A stretch of DNA of 64,000 bases. It comes from CAXXOK01 sp964640955 (lineage in GTDB: Bacteria; Bacillota; Clostridia; Christensenellales; Aristaeellaceae). Shown here piece after piece: positions 50,820 to 59,365 of this stretch; positions within the stretch are counted from its first letter, which is position 1; every line of letters begins with the position of its first letter. The DNA is taken from assembly GCA_964640955.1 (NCBI GenBank), contig CAZXJI010000002.1, positions 62,001 through 126,000 of the forward strand, given 5' to 3'. Position numbers and translations under genes: made by a program. The notes beneath the pieces are model-generated. The model worked only from the letters and a program-made list of their open reading frames with translations, made no database searches and was not told where the DNA came from.

Positions 50820-51740
50820 TTACTTTCCCAGCCGTTCCTCGATCCACGCGATCAGGTCGTTCCACACGGTTTCCCGCTGCACTTCGTTGAGCATTTCGTG
50901 GCGGCCGCCGGGGTAAAGCTTCATGGACACGTCCTTGACGCCCGCGTCCAGCAGCTCCCGCATGGTGATCTTCACACCCTCGCCGCGCGCCCCTACGGGA
51001 TCGTCCTTGCCGGAAAAGAGGTACACGGGCACGTCCTTGTCCATTACGGAGAGGTTCGCGGGCATCAATCGCCAGGTGCCGCAGGACATGTCCCGGTATC
51101 CGCCCGCGGTGCAGGTGAAGCCGCAATACGGGTCGGCCATATAGCGGTCGACGTTTCCCGTTTCGGCGGAGAGCCAGTCGTACGGCGTGCGCGCCGGGCT
51201 CCAGTCCCTGTTATAGCCGGCGAAATTCAGCTCCGCCAGCAGCTTGCTGGGTTTCTTCTCCATGCCGAACAGGCATTGCACCCCGGCGATCGCCTTTCCC
51301 AGCAGAAGGAAAGGCGCTTCAAAATGCCCCGTGGCCGAGAGGATCACGCCGGAGAGCCCCGTTTCGTACTTGAGGCAGTAGGTGCGGACGATCAGGCTGC
51401 CCAGGCTGTGCCCCAGCAGAAAATAGGGCACGGTCGGGTACGCTTGCTGCGTCTCCCTTCGCAGAGTATCCACGTCTTCGATCAGCGCATCCCAGCCGTT
51501 GCGCCCGGCAAACCAGCCCAGCGTTTCCGCCTGCTCGCCGTGGCCCAGCTGCGTATGCCCCACCACCAGAAAGCCCGCCTCGTTGAGGCGTTTGGCGGTC
51601 GCATCGTAACGTGCGATGTGCTCGGCCATGCCGTGCACCAGCTGCACCACGGCCCGCGGGGTACCCGTCGGGTGCCACTCGCGCTTCTCCAGCCGCGCGC
51701 CGGTAATAGACGGTAATATGCCGATAATGGCTTCGCTCAC
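50820..51740 (-). CDS. Alpha/beta hydrolase (lysophospholipase/monoacylglycerol lipase-like)
   Basis: A 306-residue serine hydrolase of the Hydrolase_4 group. Nucleophile elbow GHSLGS (about residue 111), oxyanion region VQLVHGMAEH, acid in FSGKDDPVG (about 245) and catalytic histidine in GGRHEML (about 278). These enzymes cleave lysophospholipids or monoacylglycerols at the cytoplasmic side; no signal peptide is present. GTG start with AAGGAAG seven bases upstream. Confidence 0.9.
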   Translation of the reverse strand: MSEAIIGILPSITGARLEKREWHPTGTPRAVVQLVHGMAEHIARYDATAKRLNEAGFLVVGHTQLGHGEQAETLGWFAGRNGWDALIEDVDTLRRETQQAYPTVPYFLLGHSLGSLIVRTYCLKYETGLSGVILSATGHFEAPFLLLGKAIAGVQCLFGMEKKPSKLLAELNFAGYNRDWSPARTPYDWLSAETGNVDRYMADPYCGFTCTAGGYRDMSCGTWRLMPANLSVMDKDVPVYLFSGKDDPVGARGEGVKITMRELLDAGVKDVSMKLYPGGRHEMLNEVQRETVWNDLIAWIEERLGK

Positions 51741-51791
51741 GGTAACACTTCCTTTTTTGGTTCGTTGCGAATCTCGGTATCGTTTGAAATC

Positions 51792-51800
51792 AGTATAGCA
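51792..51800 (-). promoter_or_regulatory. Extended -10 promoter of the hydrolase gene
   Basis: Minus strand TGCTATACT, 52 bases before the GTG start; no good -35. Confidence 0.55.
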
Positions 51801-51841
51801 CAGCTCCCGGCTTTCGCAAAGCGCGGCGTGCGGGAGTAGCG

Positions 51842-51887
51842 AAAAAAAGCGGAGCGCCCCTTCCGGTATCGCCGGATGGGACGCCCC
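51842..51887 (-). terminator. Terminator of the BMP-family gene
   Basis: A 16-position stem (15 pairs, G-U included) between 51872-51887 and 51851-51866, followed by seven T (51842-51848) on the minus strand. Confidence 0.9.
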
Positions 51888-51910
51888 GCCGGGTGGTTTT
51901 GCCCGTGTTC

Positions 51911-52903
51911 CTACCGTGTGGATTCCACCACGATCTCCCCGTTAATGATCTTCTGAGCCAGGTCGTTCACTTCGGCCTTGAGCTCGTCGGACACCTGCTG
52001 GGTCATGGTGTCGTCTCCGTAGCCGATGCCCACGAAGCCGGTGGTCATATCCGCGTCCCAGATGGTGCCGCCGTCGAAAGTCCCGTCCTCGATGTAGCGG
52101 GAAACGACGCTGTACACGCTGCCGCCGATGTCTTTTTTCATGGAGCAGATGATGTGGTCGGGATCGATGTACTTCTGGTCGCTGTCCACGCCGATGGCGT
52201 ACTTATCCTGTTCCTTGGCGGCTTCGAACACGCCCAGGCCCGTTTTGCCGGCCACGGCGAACACCACGTCCGCGCCGTTGTTGTAAAGGGTCGTAGCCAG
52301 TTCCTTGCCCACGTCGGGCGAATCGTAATCGCCGGCGTAGACGGGATCCAGCACCGTGCCTTCGGGATTGGCGTACAGGGCGCCCTGCTGGTAGCCTACA
52401 TAGAAGTTGTTGATGGTGTCGCTGTCCTCGCCGCCCACGAAGCCGATGGACTGGGTAGTAGAGGTTTTCATGGCGATGTAGCCGGCCAGGAAGGAGCCTT
52501 CGTTTTCCGCGTACACGATGGACAGCAGGTTGTCGCCCAGGCCGTCCAGCCCGTTGTCCACGAAGATAAACAGGGTATCCGGCATGGCGGGAACCACGGT
52601 GGTCAGCGCGTCCCAGAACTGCCAGCCTACGGCCACGACCACGTCGTTGGCGTCGGCCGCGTCGACCAGCGCGCTTTGGTACTTGCTGGCGTCGCTCTTG
52701 CATTCCACGATGCTTCCCTCAACGCCGTAGTCGGCTTCCAGCGCCTTGAGGCCTTCGTCGGCGCTGTCGTTAAAGCCCAGGTCGCCCAACGCCTCGGCGA
52801 TGCAGACCGCCACTTTCAGCGGGGCCGCTTCCTCGGCCATCGCAAAGGCGGACAGGGAGAAAAGCATCGACACGCTCAGCAATACGGCTAACAATTTTTT
52901 CAT
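51911..52903 (-). CDS. BMP-family ABC transporter substrate-binding protein
   Basis: A 330-residue binding protein of the basic membrane protein (BMP/PnrA) family, which typically binds nucleosides. Signal peptide (about residues 1-22, ending AMA), then VAVCIAEALGDLGFNDSADEGL, a FVGGEDSDTINNFYVGYQQGAL hinge block and IGVDSDQKYIDPDHIICSMKKDIG. As with the sugar-binding protein, no lipobox cysteine is present. No ATPase or permease genes adjoin it, so it is an orphan in this window. Strong promoter upstream and terminator downstream make it monocistronic. Confidence 0.93.
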   Translation of the reverse strand: MKKLLAVLLSVSMLFSLSAFAMAEEAAPLKVAVCIAEALGDLGFNDSADEGLKALEADYGVEGSIVECKSDASKYQSALVDAADANDVVVAVGWQFWDALTTVVPAMPDTLFIFVDNGLDGLGDNLLSIVYAENEGSFLAGYIAMKTSTTQSIGFVGGEDSDTINNFYVGYQQGALYANPEGTVLDPVYAGDYDSPDVGKELATTLYNNGADVVFAVAGKTGLGVFEAAKEQDKYAIGVDSDQKYIDPDHIICSMKKDIGGSVYSVVSRYIEDGTFDGGTIWDADMTTGFVGIGYGDDTMTQQVSDELKAEVNDLAQKIINGEIVVESTR

Positions 52904-52971
52904 CGGGTACCTTCCTTTCGTTTGAACCTTGCGGTGCGCTCGTGTGGAACCGTCGCGTTTGAATCGCGTCC

Positions 52972-53000
52972 ATTATACAATACCCCCCGTTCGAATGCAA
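52972..53000 (-). promoter_or_regulatory. Promoter of the BMP-family gene
   Basis: Minus strand TTGCAT (52995-53000), 17-bp spacer and TATAAT (52972-52977). Confidence 0.8.
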
Positions 53001-53209
53001 CGCGCGGGCGTCGGTTTTGTGCGCCTAAATTTCGGCCTGCGCGGGGGGATACCAAATACACTTATTGTACTTATTGCTACTTTTAGACATTGCGTGCTTA
53101 TGGCACCCTTATGGGCAGAATTCCACGTTCTTCCGGCTCCCCGCATCGTCGAACGCGGCCGCAGCGCCGTTCGCCCGGCGGTCCCTGGGCAGCTCGGACC
53201 GGCGCCCCC
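53001..53209. other. Intergenic stretch with a local AT-rich patch
   Basis: No gene or terminator is seen between the mutS2-like stop and the BMP promoter. A patch at about 53050-53115 is A/T-rich and repeats CTTAT (ATAAG on the minus strand) several times; meaning unknown. Confidence 0.4.
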
Positions 53210-55111
53210 TTAGTACAGATCCTCCTTTTCCCGGACGATGGCGACGTTCGGATCGTAACGTTTGCTCAACACCCGGTTGGCTTTCCTGTTTTCCACCGTG
53301 TCGAAGACGACGGAAAAATCGTAATCCGGGGGATAGAGTTCCGAAGCCGGCACGCGCAGTCTGAGGTGCGTATGCCGTACTTTGCGCTTCTCCCCCTTCA
53401 CCTGCACCACCACGTCGCCCTGCTCGTCCGCAGGCCTGTACACGATGCCGACCTCGTTCCCCGGCAGGACGACGACGCTGTCCCCCATGACGAATTTGGC
53501 GGAGACGTCCGCTTCGGCGCGGCGCGCGGCCAGCCGAACCAGCCTGCTGCGCGGCGCCTGCATCGCGGCCTGCCCCGTCCGGATCGGCGTGCCGTACACC
53601 TCGTGGCGCGCCCTTTCCAGCAGGTACGGCGCCAGCCCCAGCCGGCTTGCGATGTGCAGCGCGCAGCTCTCGCCGCTTTTGCCCATCTCGAGCCTGTACA
53701 GCGGCGCGAGCGTCGCCTCGTCGAACGCCATGCGCGCGCTTTGGACACTCTCGGCGCTTTCCGCGTAGGTTTTCACCTGCGGGTAGTGCGTCGTGACCAG
53801 AAACAGGCAATTCCGGCGGCGCAGCTCGTCCAGCACGGCGATGGCGATACCCATGCCCTCGGCGGGGTCGGTGCCGCTTCCCAGCTCGTCCAGCAGCACG
53901 AGGCTGTCGCGGCTGGCGCCCTCCAGAATATGAATAACGTTCGTCATGTGTCCCGAGAAGGTAGACAAATTCTGCGAAATATCCTGACTGTCGCCGATAT
54001 CGCACCAGTAGCCGTCGTACATGGCCACGTAGCTGCCCTCCGCGCAGGGAATATGCAGACCGCACTGCGCCATGAGGGACAAAAGTCCGACCGTTTTGAG
54101 CGTTACGGTCTTGCCGCCCGTGTTCGGCCCCGTGACGATCACGCCCCGCGTGGGCGCGTCGACGGTCAGGTCGAGCGGCACGCAGGTTTCCGCGTCCAGC
54201 AGCGGGTGTCGGCCCTGCCGGATAACGATTCTGCGCTCGCTCCCGATTTCGACCGGGTTCGCCTTCATGGCCGCGCTGAGCTTGGCCTTGGCAAACAGAA
54301 AATCCAGCTTTTCGATCATCCTTTGGTTGCGGCGGATCGGCTCGGCGTATTCCGCGACCAAAACGCCGAGCGTGTAGAGGATGCGCCTCGTCTCCGCGTC
54401 CTCGTCCACCGTCAGCTGCGCAAGCTCGTTCTGCAGCGCCGCAATCGCGCTGGGCTCCATGAAAACGGTGGCTCCGCTGCCGGACGTATCCACCACCCGG
54501 CCGTCGAACTGGCTCTGGTAGCGGCTCTGCACGGGCAGCACGTAATGCCCGGCGCGCCTGGTTACGTAGCCGTCCGCCAGCAGCTTTTTTCGGCTTTGCA
54601 GGATCTGGTTGAGCTTTTCTTTGATTTTCCCCTCGTAGAACAGCATTTTGCGACGCAGGTCCCTAAGCAGCGGGCTGGCCTCGTCGTATACGCGATCCTC
54701 GCCGACGCAGCGCTCGATTTCCGTTTGCAGGTCGGAGAGCGCCTCGACGCCGTGCCCGTAGCCGGCGATCTCCGGGTATTGGGCCTCGTTCCGCTTCAGG
54801 TACGCGGCCACCCGCCGGCACGCCGAGGCGAACATCGCCACGCCGAAAAGCTGCTCCGGCACGAGCATCGACCCGATTTCGCTTGCGGCGACGGCCTCGC
54901 CCAGGCCCTTCATCATCACCAGCGGCGGCGCGCCGCAGGTGTCCAGCATGCGCCTGGCGGCGGTCGTCTCGGCCATCCTGTTCACACAGACGGCTTCGCT
55001 CAGGATGGGGCTCAAGCCGTCTATTTCCTCTTTGGCCGCCTCGGTTACGGCGCATTCCTTCAGCATCGCCAGCACGGCCGGAAACTCCAGCATTTGATAA
55101 TACGTATTCAA
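53210..55111 (-). CDS. MutS2-like ATPase lacking the Smr domain
   Basis: A 633-residue MutS2-family protein. Helical lever/clamp region to about residue 290, then the ABC-type ATPase with Walker A TGPNTGGKTVTLKT (about 326-340), STFSGHMTNV, Walker B LVLLDELGSGTDPAEG (about 400-415) and TTHYPQVK. A KOW-like segment follows (about 545-585, GDSVVVLPGNEVGIVY). Full-length MutS2 is near 780 residues and ends in an Smr domain with HGxGxG; here the protein stops after a short non-Smr tail. MutS2 splits collided ribosomes in B. subtilis. The start is TTG at 55111 with AGGAGAG about six bases upstream. The long leader has two peptide ORFs and an attenuator, so expression probably responds to ribosome stalling. 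Confidence 0.9.
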   Translation of the reverse strand: MNTYYQMLEFPAVLAMLKECAVTEAAKEEIDGLSPILSEAVCVNRMAETTAARRMLDTCGAPPLVMMKGLGEAVAASEIGSMLVPEQLFGVAMFASACRRVAAYLKRNEAQYPEIAGYGHGVEALSDLQTEIERCVGEDRVYDEASPLLRDLRRKMLFYEGKIKEKLNQILQSRKKLLADGYVTRRAGHYVLPVQSRYQSQFDGRVVDTSGSGATVFMEPSAIAALQNELAQLTVDEDAETRRILYTLGVLVAEYAEPIRRNQRMIEKLDFLFAKAKLSAAMKANPVEIGSERRIVIRQGRHPLLDAETCVPLDLTVDAPTRGVIVTGPNTGGKTVTLKTVGLLSLMAQCGLHIPCAEGSYVAMYDGYWCDIGDSQDISQNLSTFSGHMTNVIHILEGASRDSLVLLDELGSGTDPAEGMGIAIAVLDELRRRNCLFLVTTHYPQVKTYAESAESVQSARMAFDEATLAPLYRLEMGKSGESCALHIASRLGLAPYLLERARHEVYGTPIRTGQAAMQAPRSRLVRLAARRAEADVSAKFVMGDSVVVLPGNEVGIVYRPADEQGDVVVQVKGEKRKVRHTHLRLRVPASELYPPDYDFSVVFDTVENRKANRVLSKRYDPNVAIVREKEDLY

Positions 55112-55170
55112 CGGTATCTCTCCTCATGAAATGATCGTAAGCATGAGCGAGACAAGGGCTTTTTTTCACA

Positions 55171-55201
55171 CAAAACAAAAAACATAGCGATCACACTATG
55201 T
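55171..55201 (-). terminator. Leader terminator (attenuator) upstream of the mutS2-like gene
   Basis: Minus strand ACATAGTG-TGAT-CGCTATGT hairpin (8 bp with one U-G; 55182-55201) followed by TTTTTTGTTTTG (55171-55182). It ends about 60 bases before the gene and would stop transcription unless the competing pair forms. Confidence 0.8.
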
Positions 55202-55232
55202 CTGCGAATCCCCGTACGCGGTGCGCAGTCAT
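55191..55232 (-). CDS. Leader peptide 2 (13 residues)
   Basis: ATG ... TGA reading MTAHRVRGFADIV. Its ATG overlaps the TGA of leader peptide 1 (ATGA), so it would be translated by coupling, and its stop lies in the loop of the terminator hairpin. Too short for ordinary gene calling; the evidence is position, overlap and match to the hairpin layout. Confidence 0.55.
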   Translation of the reverse strand: MTAHRVRGFADIV

Positions 55233-55234
55233 AG
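55196..55234 (-). promoter_or_regulatory. Antiterminator hairpin in the mutS2-like leader
   Basis: CTATGACTGCG (minus strand of 55224-55234) pairs with CGCAGACATAG (minus of 55196-55206) at 10 of 11 positions. The second strand is also the 5' arm of the terminator, so the two hairpins are mutually exclusive. The first strand covers the overlap of the two leader peptide frames. Confidence 0.75.
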
Positions 55235-55270
55235 TTCTGTATGAAACGCGTTCGAAAAACAAGCGATCAT
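55229..55270 (-). CDS. Leader peptide 1 (13 residues)
   Basis: ATG ... TGA reading MIACFSNAFHTEL, with GAGG seven bases upstream (55278-55281). Its stop lies within the antiterminator 5' strand, where a terminating ribosome would block antitermination. An additional pair, GTTCTGTA (minus of 55307-55314) with TACAGAAC (minus of 55234-55241), encloses this frame. Confidence 0.6.
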   Translation of the reverse strand: MIACFSNAFHTEL

Positions 55271-55350
55271 GCGGTCGCCTCAACCGTTGTCCGAAACGCG
55301 AGCCCTTACAGAACCCTTAACAAAAACACACCCCCACGTTTGATACCGCT

Positions 55351-55379
55351 ATTATACGGTCAAACCGCCGCCGTGTCAA
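55351..55379 (-). promoter_or_regulatory. Consensus promoter of the mutS2-like gene
   Basis: Minus strand TTGACA (55374-55379), 17-bp spacer, TATAAT (55351-55356): a perfect sigma-A consensus, giving a leader of about 230 bases. Confidence 0.9.
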
Positions 55380-55403
55380 CAGGCCCTGCCCGCGCGGGGG
55401 CGG

Positions 55404-57200
55404 TCATTCCCCGATCTGCGTCCGGTACAGGGACGCGTACCGCCCGTTTTGCGCCATCAGCTCCTCGTGCGTGCCCTTCTCGGCGATCCGGCCGTCCTCG
55501 ATGAGCACGATCAGGTCGGAATCGCGGATGGTGGTCAGCCGGTGGGCGATGATGAAGGATGTGCGGCCTTCGGTAATCGCGAGCATCGCCCGGCGTATCT
55601 TCTGCTCGGTCACGGTATCCACGGAGCTGGTGGCCTCGTCCAGGATCAGGATCGGCGCGTTCGCCAGCACGGCCCGCGCGATGGTCAGCAGTTGGCGTTC
55701 GCCCTGGCTGAGCTCCTCGCCGCCCTGCGTGAGCACGGTGTCGTAGCCGTCCCCGAGCCTGCGGATAAACGCGTCCGCGCCCGCGACCCGCGCCGCCGCC
55801 TCGATTTCGGCGCGGGTCGCATCCTCCCGGCCGTAGCGGATGTTCTCCGCGACCGTTTCGGCGAACAGCGCCGTATCCTGCAGCACGACGCCGAAGGACC
55901 GCCGCAAGTCGGCCATGCGGTAGTCCCGCAGGTCGTGGCCGTCCAGCAGGATACGCCCGCCCGTCACGTCGTAGAACCGGGTCAGCAGGTTGATGATCGT
56001 GGTTTTTCCCGCGCCCGTGGGGCCGACGACGGCGGTTTTCGTGCCGGCGGGCACGCTCAGCGTGAGATCGTTAAGGATCGGAAAGCCTTCCACGTACGCA
56101 AAGCCGACGTTTTGCAGTTCGAAGCTCCCTTTCGGGGCCGTAAGCGGCAGCGCGTCCGGCCCGTCCTGCGGCTCGGGCGACTCGTCCAGAATCTCGAACA
56201 GGCGCTCCGCGCCCGCCACGGCCGTCTGAAAATTGTTGTAAATGTTGGCGATATCCACGAACGGGCGGGAAAACTGCCGGGTGTAGAGCAGAAAGCTGGA
56301 GATCATCCCGACGGTGATAAGGCCGTGTACCGCCATCAGCCCGCTGACCACCGATACGGCCACGAAGCTCAGGTTGTTGACCACGTTGGTCAGGGGCATC
56401 AGAAAACCGGACCAGATCAGCGCGCGGGTCGCCACGCCGCACAGCGCCGCGTTGTTTTCCTCAAACTCCGCTACCATCCGCTCCTCCCGGCAGAAGGCCT
56501 TCACCACGTTAAGCCCGGAGATGCTTTCCTCAATCTGGCCGTTGAGCCTGCCCAGCAGCCGTTGCTGGTCGGCAAACAGCCTGTGCGTGCGCTTCGTTAC
56601 GAAGCGCGTCAGCAGGAAGATGAGCAAAACGCCCGCGAGGGACACGGCCGTCAGCAGCGGGCTCAGCCACAGCATGACGCCGAAGATGCCGGCGATGGTG
56701 AAGGCGTAGGTCATCAGCTGGGTCAGCGAGTTGGAAAGCGTGGTGCTGATGTTGTCCACGTCGTTGGTCAGCCGGCTCATCAGTTCCCCGTGCCGCCGCC
56801 GGTCGAAAAACGACAGCGGCAGCTTTTTCATGACGTTGAAAAGCGAAACGCGAATGTAGCAGATCATCCGCTGCCCGATGGACGCCATGAAATACTGCTG
56901 CAAAAACCGCACCAGCCAATCGCCCAGGTAGAGCATCAGCAAGGCGAACAGCAGGGCCCGCACGGGGTCGCCCTGATCGACCGCCGTCACGGCCCGGCCG
57001 ATGACCAGCGGCGAGAGAATCGACGAGGCCGATGCCAGCCCGGACAGGCCCATCAACCACTTAAGCCCCCCGCGGTGGCCCTTCGTCAGTTCCCAGAGGC
57101 GGCGCAGGGTACCCTTCATGTCCCTGGGTTTCACCGCCGGACGCCCGCGCATCGACCTGCCCACGCCGGAAGGCGGCGGCACGCTATTCCTGTCGGCCAT
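55404..57200 (-). CDS. ABC exporter half-transporter, catalytically complete subunit
   Basis: A 598-residue exporter subunit: basic N-terminal extension (about 40 residues), six membrane helices (about 50-330), and an ABC domain with Walker A GPTGAGKTT, Q-loop VLQDTALF, signature LSQGERQLLTIAR (Q replaces G in LSGGQ), Walker B ILILDEATSSVDT with the catalytic Glu, and switch histidine in IIAHRLTT. With the partner gene, 17 bases overlapping, it forms a heterodimer of the TM287/288, LmrCD, EfrCD type. The partner keeps the consensus signature but lacks the Glu, so one ATP site is degenerate. Likely a multidrug exporter, in an operon led by a MarR regulator. Confidence 0.93.
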   Translation of the reverse strand: MADRNSVPPPSGVGRSMRGRPAVKPRDMKGTLRRLWELTKGHRGGLKWLMGLSGLASASSILSPLVIGRAVTAVDQGDPVRALLFALLMLYLGDWLVRFLQQYFMASIGQRMICYIRVSLFNVMKKLPLSFFDRRRHGELMSRLTNDVDNISTTLSNSLTQLMTYAFTIAGIFGVMLWLSPLLTAVSLAGVLLIFLLTRFVTKRTHRLFADQQRLLGRLNGQIEESISGLNVVKAFCREERMVAEFEENNAALCGVATRALIWSGFLMPLTNVVNNLSFVAVSVVSGLMAVHGLITVGMISSFLLYTRQFSRPFVDIANIYNNFQTAVAGAERLFEILDESPEPQDGPDALPLTAPKGSFELQNVGFAYVEGFPILNDLTLSVPAGTKTAVVGPTGAGKTTIINLLTRFYDVTGGRILLDGHDLRDYRMADLRRSFGVVLQDTALFAETVAENIRYGREDATRAEIEAAARVAGADAFIRRLGDGYDTVLTQGGEELSQGERQLLTIARAVLANAPILILDEATSSVDTVTEQKIRRAMLAITEGRTSFIIAHRLTTIRDSDLIVLIEDGRIAEKGTHEELMAQNGRYASLYRTQIGE

Positions 57201-58908
57201 TCCGATCCCCTCCGATCTGCGAAACGTAGATGGCCCGGTACGTGGGGCAGGCCGCCATCAGCTCCGTGTGCGTACCGTATCCCTGCAGCGCGCCGTTTTC
57301 CAGGCAGAGGATGCGGTCGGCGCGCATGACGGTCGAAATCCGCTGGCTGATCAGCAGCACCGTCGTCCCCTTCGCCTGCTCCCGGAGGCCGTTTAGCACG
57401 GCGGTTTCCGTAGCGGCGTCCAGCGCGCTGGTGCAGTCGTCCAGAATCAGGATGCGGGGGTTGCGCACCAGCGCCCTCGCCAGCGCCAGCCGCTGCTTCT
57501 GCCCGCCGGACAGGTTCACGCCGCCCTGCCCGAGCAGCGTCCGGTACCCGTGCTCCGACGAGGCGATAAAGTCGTCGGCGCAGGCGACCCGGGCGGCTTT
57601 GCGCACCTCATCGTCGGTCGCGTCGTCCCGGCCCCAGCGGAGGTTATCCAGAATCGTCCCCGAAAACAGCAGCGCTTTCTGCGGAACCACCGCGACCGCC
57701 GTACGCAGCGCTTTTTCGTCGATCTGCGTCACATCCGCCCCGTCGATCAGCACCCGGCCGCCGGTCGCATCGTAAAAGCGGGGAACGAGGCCGACCAGCG
57801 TCGTTTTGCCCGAACCCGTGGGGCCGATGACGCCGACCGTCTCCCCCGGCTCCACCCGGAAGCCGACGTGGCTGAGCGATTCCCGCGCGGCCCCGGCGTA
57901 GGCGAAGGATACGTCCTCAAAGACGATCCCGCCCTCGAAACGGGGATGCAAAGGCAGATCGGGCTGTTTCTGCGCGGGCGTTTCCGTAAGCACCTCGCCG
58001 ACGCGTTCGGCCGAGGCCGTGGCCCGCACCGCGGTGTTGAGAATGTTGGATACCATGCCCAGCGCGAAAAGCACCTGCGTCATGTAGTTGACCGATGCCA
58101 TCAGCCGCCCGATCTCCGCGCTGTTCTGGTGCTGGGAAAGCCACAGCAGCACCACGATGCCCAGGTTGACCGTCAGGTTGATGAGCGGGGAGAACACCGC
58201 CGTCACCCGCATGGCGGCGACGCCCGCGTCCGCCAGTTCCTCCGCCGCCGCGTCGAACTTGCGGCTTTCCCGGCCCTCCGCGCCAAAGGCCTTCACCACG
58301 CGCACCGAGGAGAGAAACTCGCGGCTCACGTTGTTGAGCTGGTCGAGCTTCCTTTGGAGGGCGCCGAACCTGGGATAACCGACCTTCATATTGGCCGCGA
58401 TGAGGCCGGCGGCGATCACCAGTATGACGACCATCATGGGAATCTGCGCGGGGGTCTGCAGGATGATCAGCAGTATCGCGCCCACGCAGGTGATGGGCGC
58501 CTTGACCATGATGCGCATGGAGCCGTTGATGAACACCTGAATCTGGGAGACGTCGTTGGTGATGCGCGTGATGATCGACGCGGGCTGCAGCCGGTCGACG
58601 TTCTCAAAGGAAAGCGCCTGCACCTTGCGGTACATGTCCCCGCGAATCTCCCGCGCCACGGTCTGGGAGGTGTAGCTGGAAAAGAAGTTGCGCATCACCG
58701 CGCCGACGGCCCCCGCCGCGGCGATGCCCAGCATGATGAGCCCGTAATGGAAGATGAAGCCGACGTCCGCGCCTTTCACGCCGTCGTCCACGATGTGCGC
58801 CATGAAGGTGGGTTGCAGCAGATCCGCCACGGCCTCCACGGTCAGGAAGAACATCGACAGCATAAAAACGCCGAGGTGCCGCCGGATATACCCGAAGATC
58901 AGCTTCAC
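57184..58908 (-). CDS. ABC exporter half-transporter, degenerate-site subunit
   Basis: A 574-residue subunit with six membrane helices (about 15-310), Walker A GPTGSGKTTL, canonical signature VNLSGGQKQRLALAR and Walker B ILILDDCTSALDA, in which Asp takes the place of the catalytic Glu; the switch region reads ISQRISTV, with Gln instead of His. These substitutions are the hallmark of the asymmetric subunit in TM287-like heterodimers. It sits directly after the MarR gene (6 bases) and overlaps the second subunit gene by 17 bases. Confidence 0.93.
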   Translation of the reverse strand: MKLIFGYIRRHLGVFMLSMFFLTVEAVADLLQPTFMAHIVDDGVKGADVGFIFHYGLIMLGIAAAGAVGAVMRNFFSSYTSQTVAREIRGDMYRKVQALSFENVDRLQPASIITRITNDVSQIQVFINGSMRIMVKAPITCVGAILLIILQTPAQIPMMVVILVIAAGLIAANMKVGYPRFGALQRKLDQLNNVSREFLSSVRVVKAFGAEGRESRKFDAAAEELADAGVAAMRVTAVFSPLINLTVNLGIVVLLWLSQHQNSAEIGRLMASVNYMTQVLFALGMVSNILNTAVRATASAERVGEVLTETPAQKQPDLPLHPRFEGGIVFEDVSFAYAGAARESLSHVGFRVEPGETVGVIGPTGSGKTTLVGLVPRFYDATGGRVLIDGADVTQIDEKALRTAVAVVPQKALLFSGTILDNLRWGRDDATDDEVRKAARVACADDFIASSEHGYRTLLGQGGVNLSGGQKQRLALARALVRNPRILILDDCTSALDAATETAVLNGLREQAKGTTVLLISQRISTVMRADRILCLENGALQGYGTHTELMAACPTYRAIYVSQIGGDRNGRQE

Positions 58909-58914
58909 GCGGGA

Positions 58915-59340
58915 TTACTCCTCTTTTTCAAGCGATAGGGCTTCCCACTCGCCCGCCAGTCTGCCAAGCACCGCCGAAAGCCGCCGCTTGTCCTCCTCGG
59001 TGAGCGAGGCGAACAGCTTATCCGCCAGTTCCGCGCGCGCCGCCCTGGCGTCGCAGGCGGTTTCCGTGCCAAGCGGCGTCAGCGCCACGTCGACGTTTCG
59101 GCGATCCTCGTCGTTTTTTTCGCGGGTCACATAACCCGCTTTTTCCATGTTTTCCAACTGCTCGCTGAGCGTGGCGGAGCGCCGCCCGGTGATCTGCGCA
59201 AGCTCCCGCTGCGTAAGCCGCCCCCGTTCCAGAAGGAGTATCAGCAGCCGGCCCTGCCCGCGGTATTTCTCCGCGTTGCGCATCCGGTGCGAACACTGGT
59301 GGAACAGCCTGAACAGCGACAGGTTCGATATTTCGTCCAT
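58915..59340 (-). CDS. MarR-family regulator
   Basis: A 141-residue winged-helix regulator with RLTQRELAQITGRRSATLSEQLENMEKAGYVTREKNDEDRRNVDVALTPLG, the typical MarR DNA-binding block including the DxRxxxxxLT wing. ATG at 59340 with GGGAG eight bases upstream. First gene of the exporter operon; a pair of perfect inverted 16-mers brackets the promoter, so it most likely represses itself and the exporter until a drug-like ligand binds. Confidence 0.93.
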   Translation of the reverse strand: MDEISNLSLFRLFHQCSHRMRNAEKYRGQGRLLILLLERGRLTQRELAQITGRRSATLSEQLENMEKAGYVTREKNDEDRRNVDVALTPLGTETACDARAARAELADKLFASLTEEDKRRLSAVLGRLAGEWEALSLEKEE

Positions 59341-59365
59341 TGTCTCAGCTCCCGCGCCAAAATCA

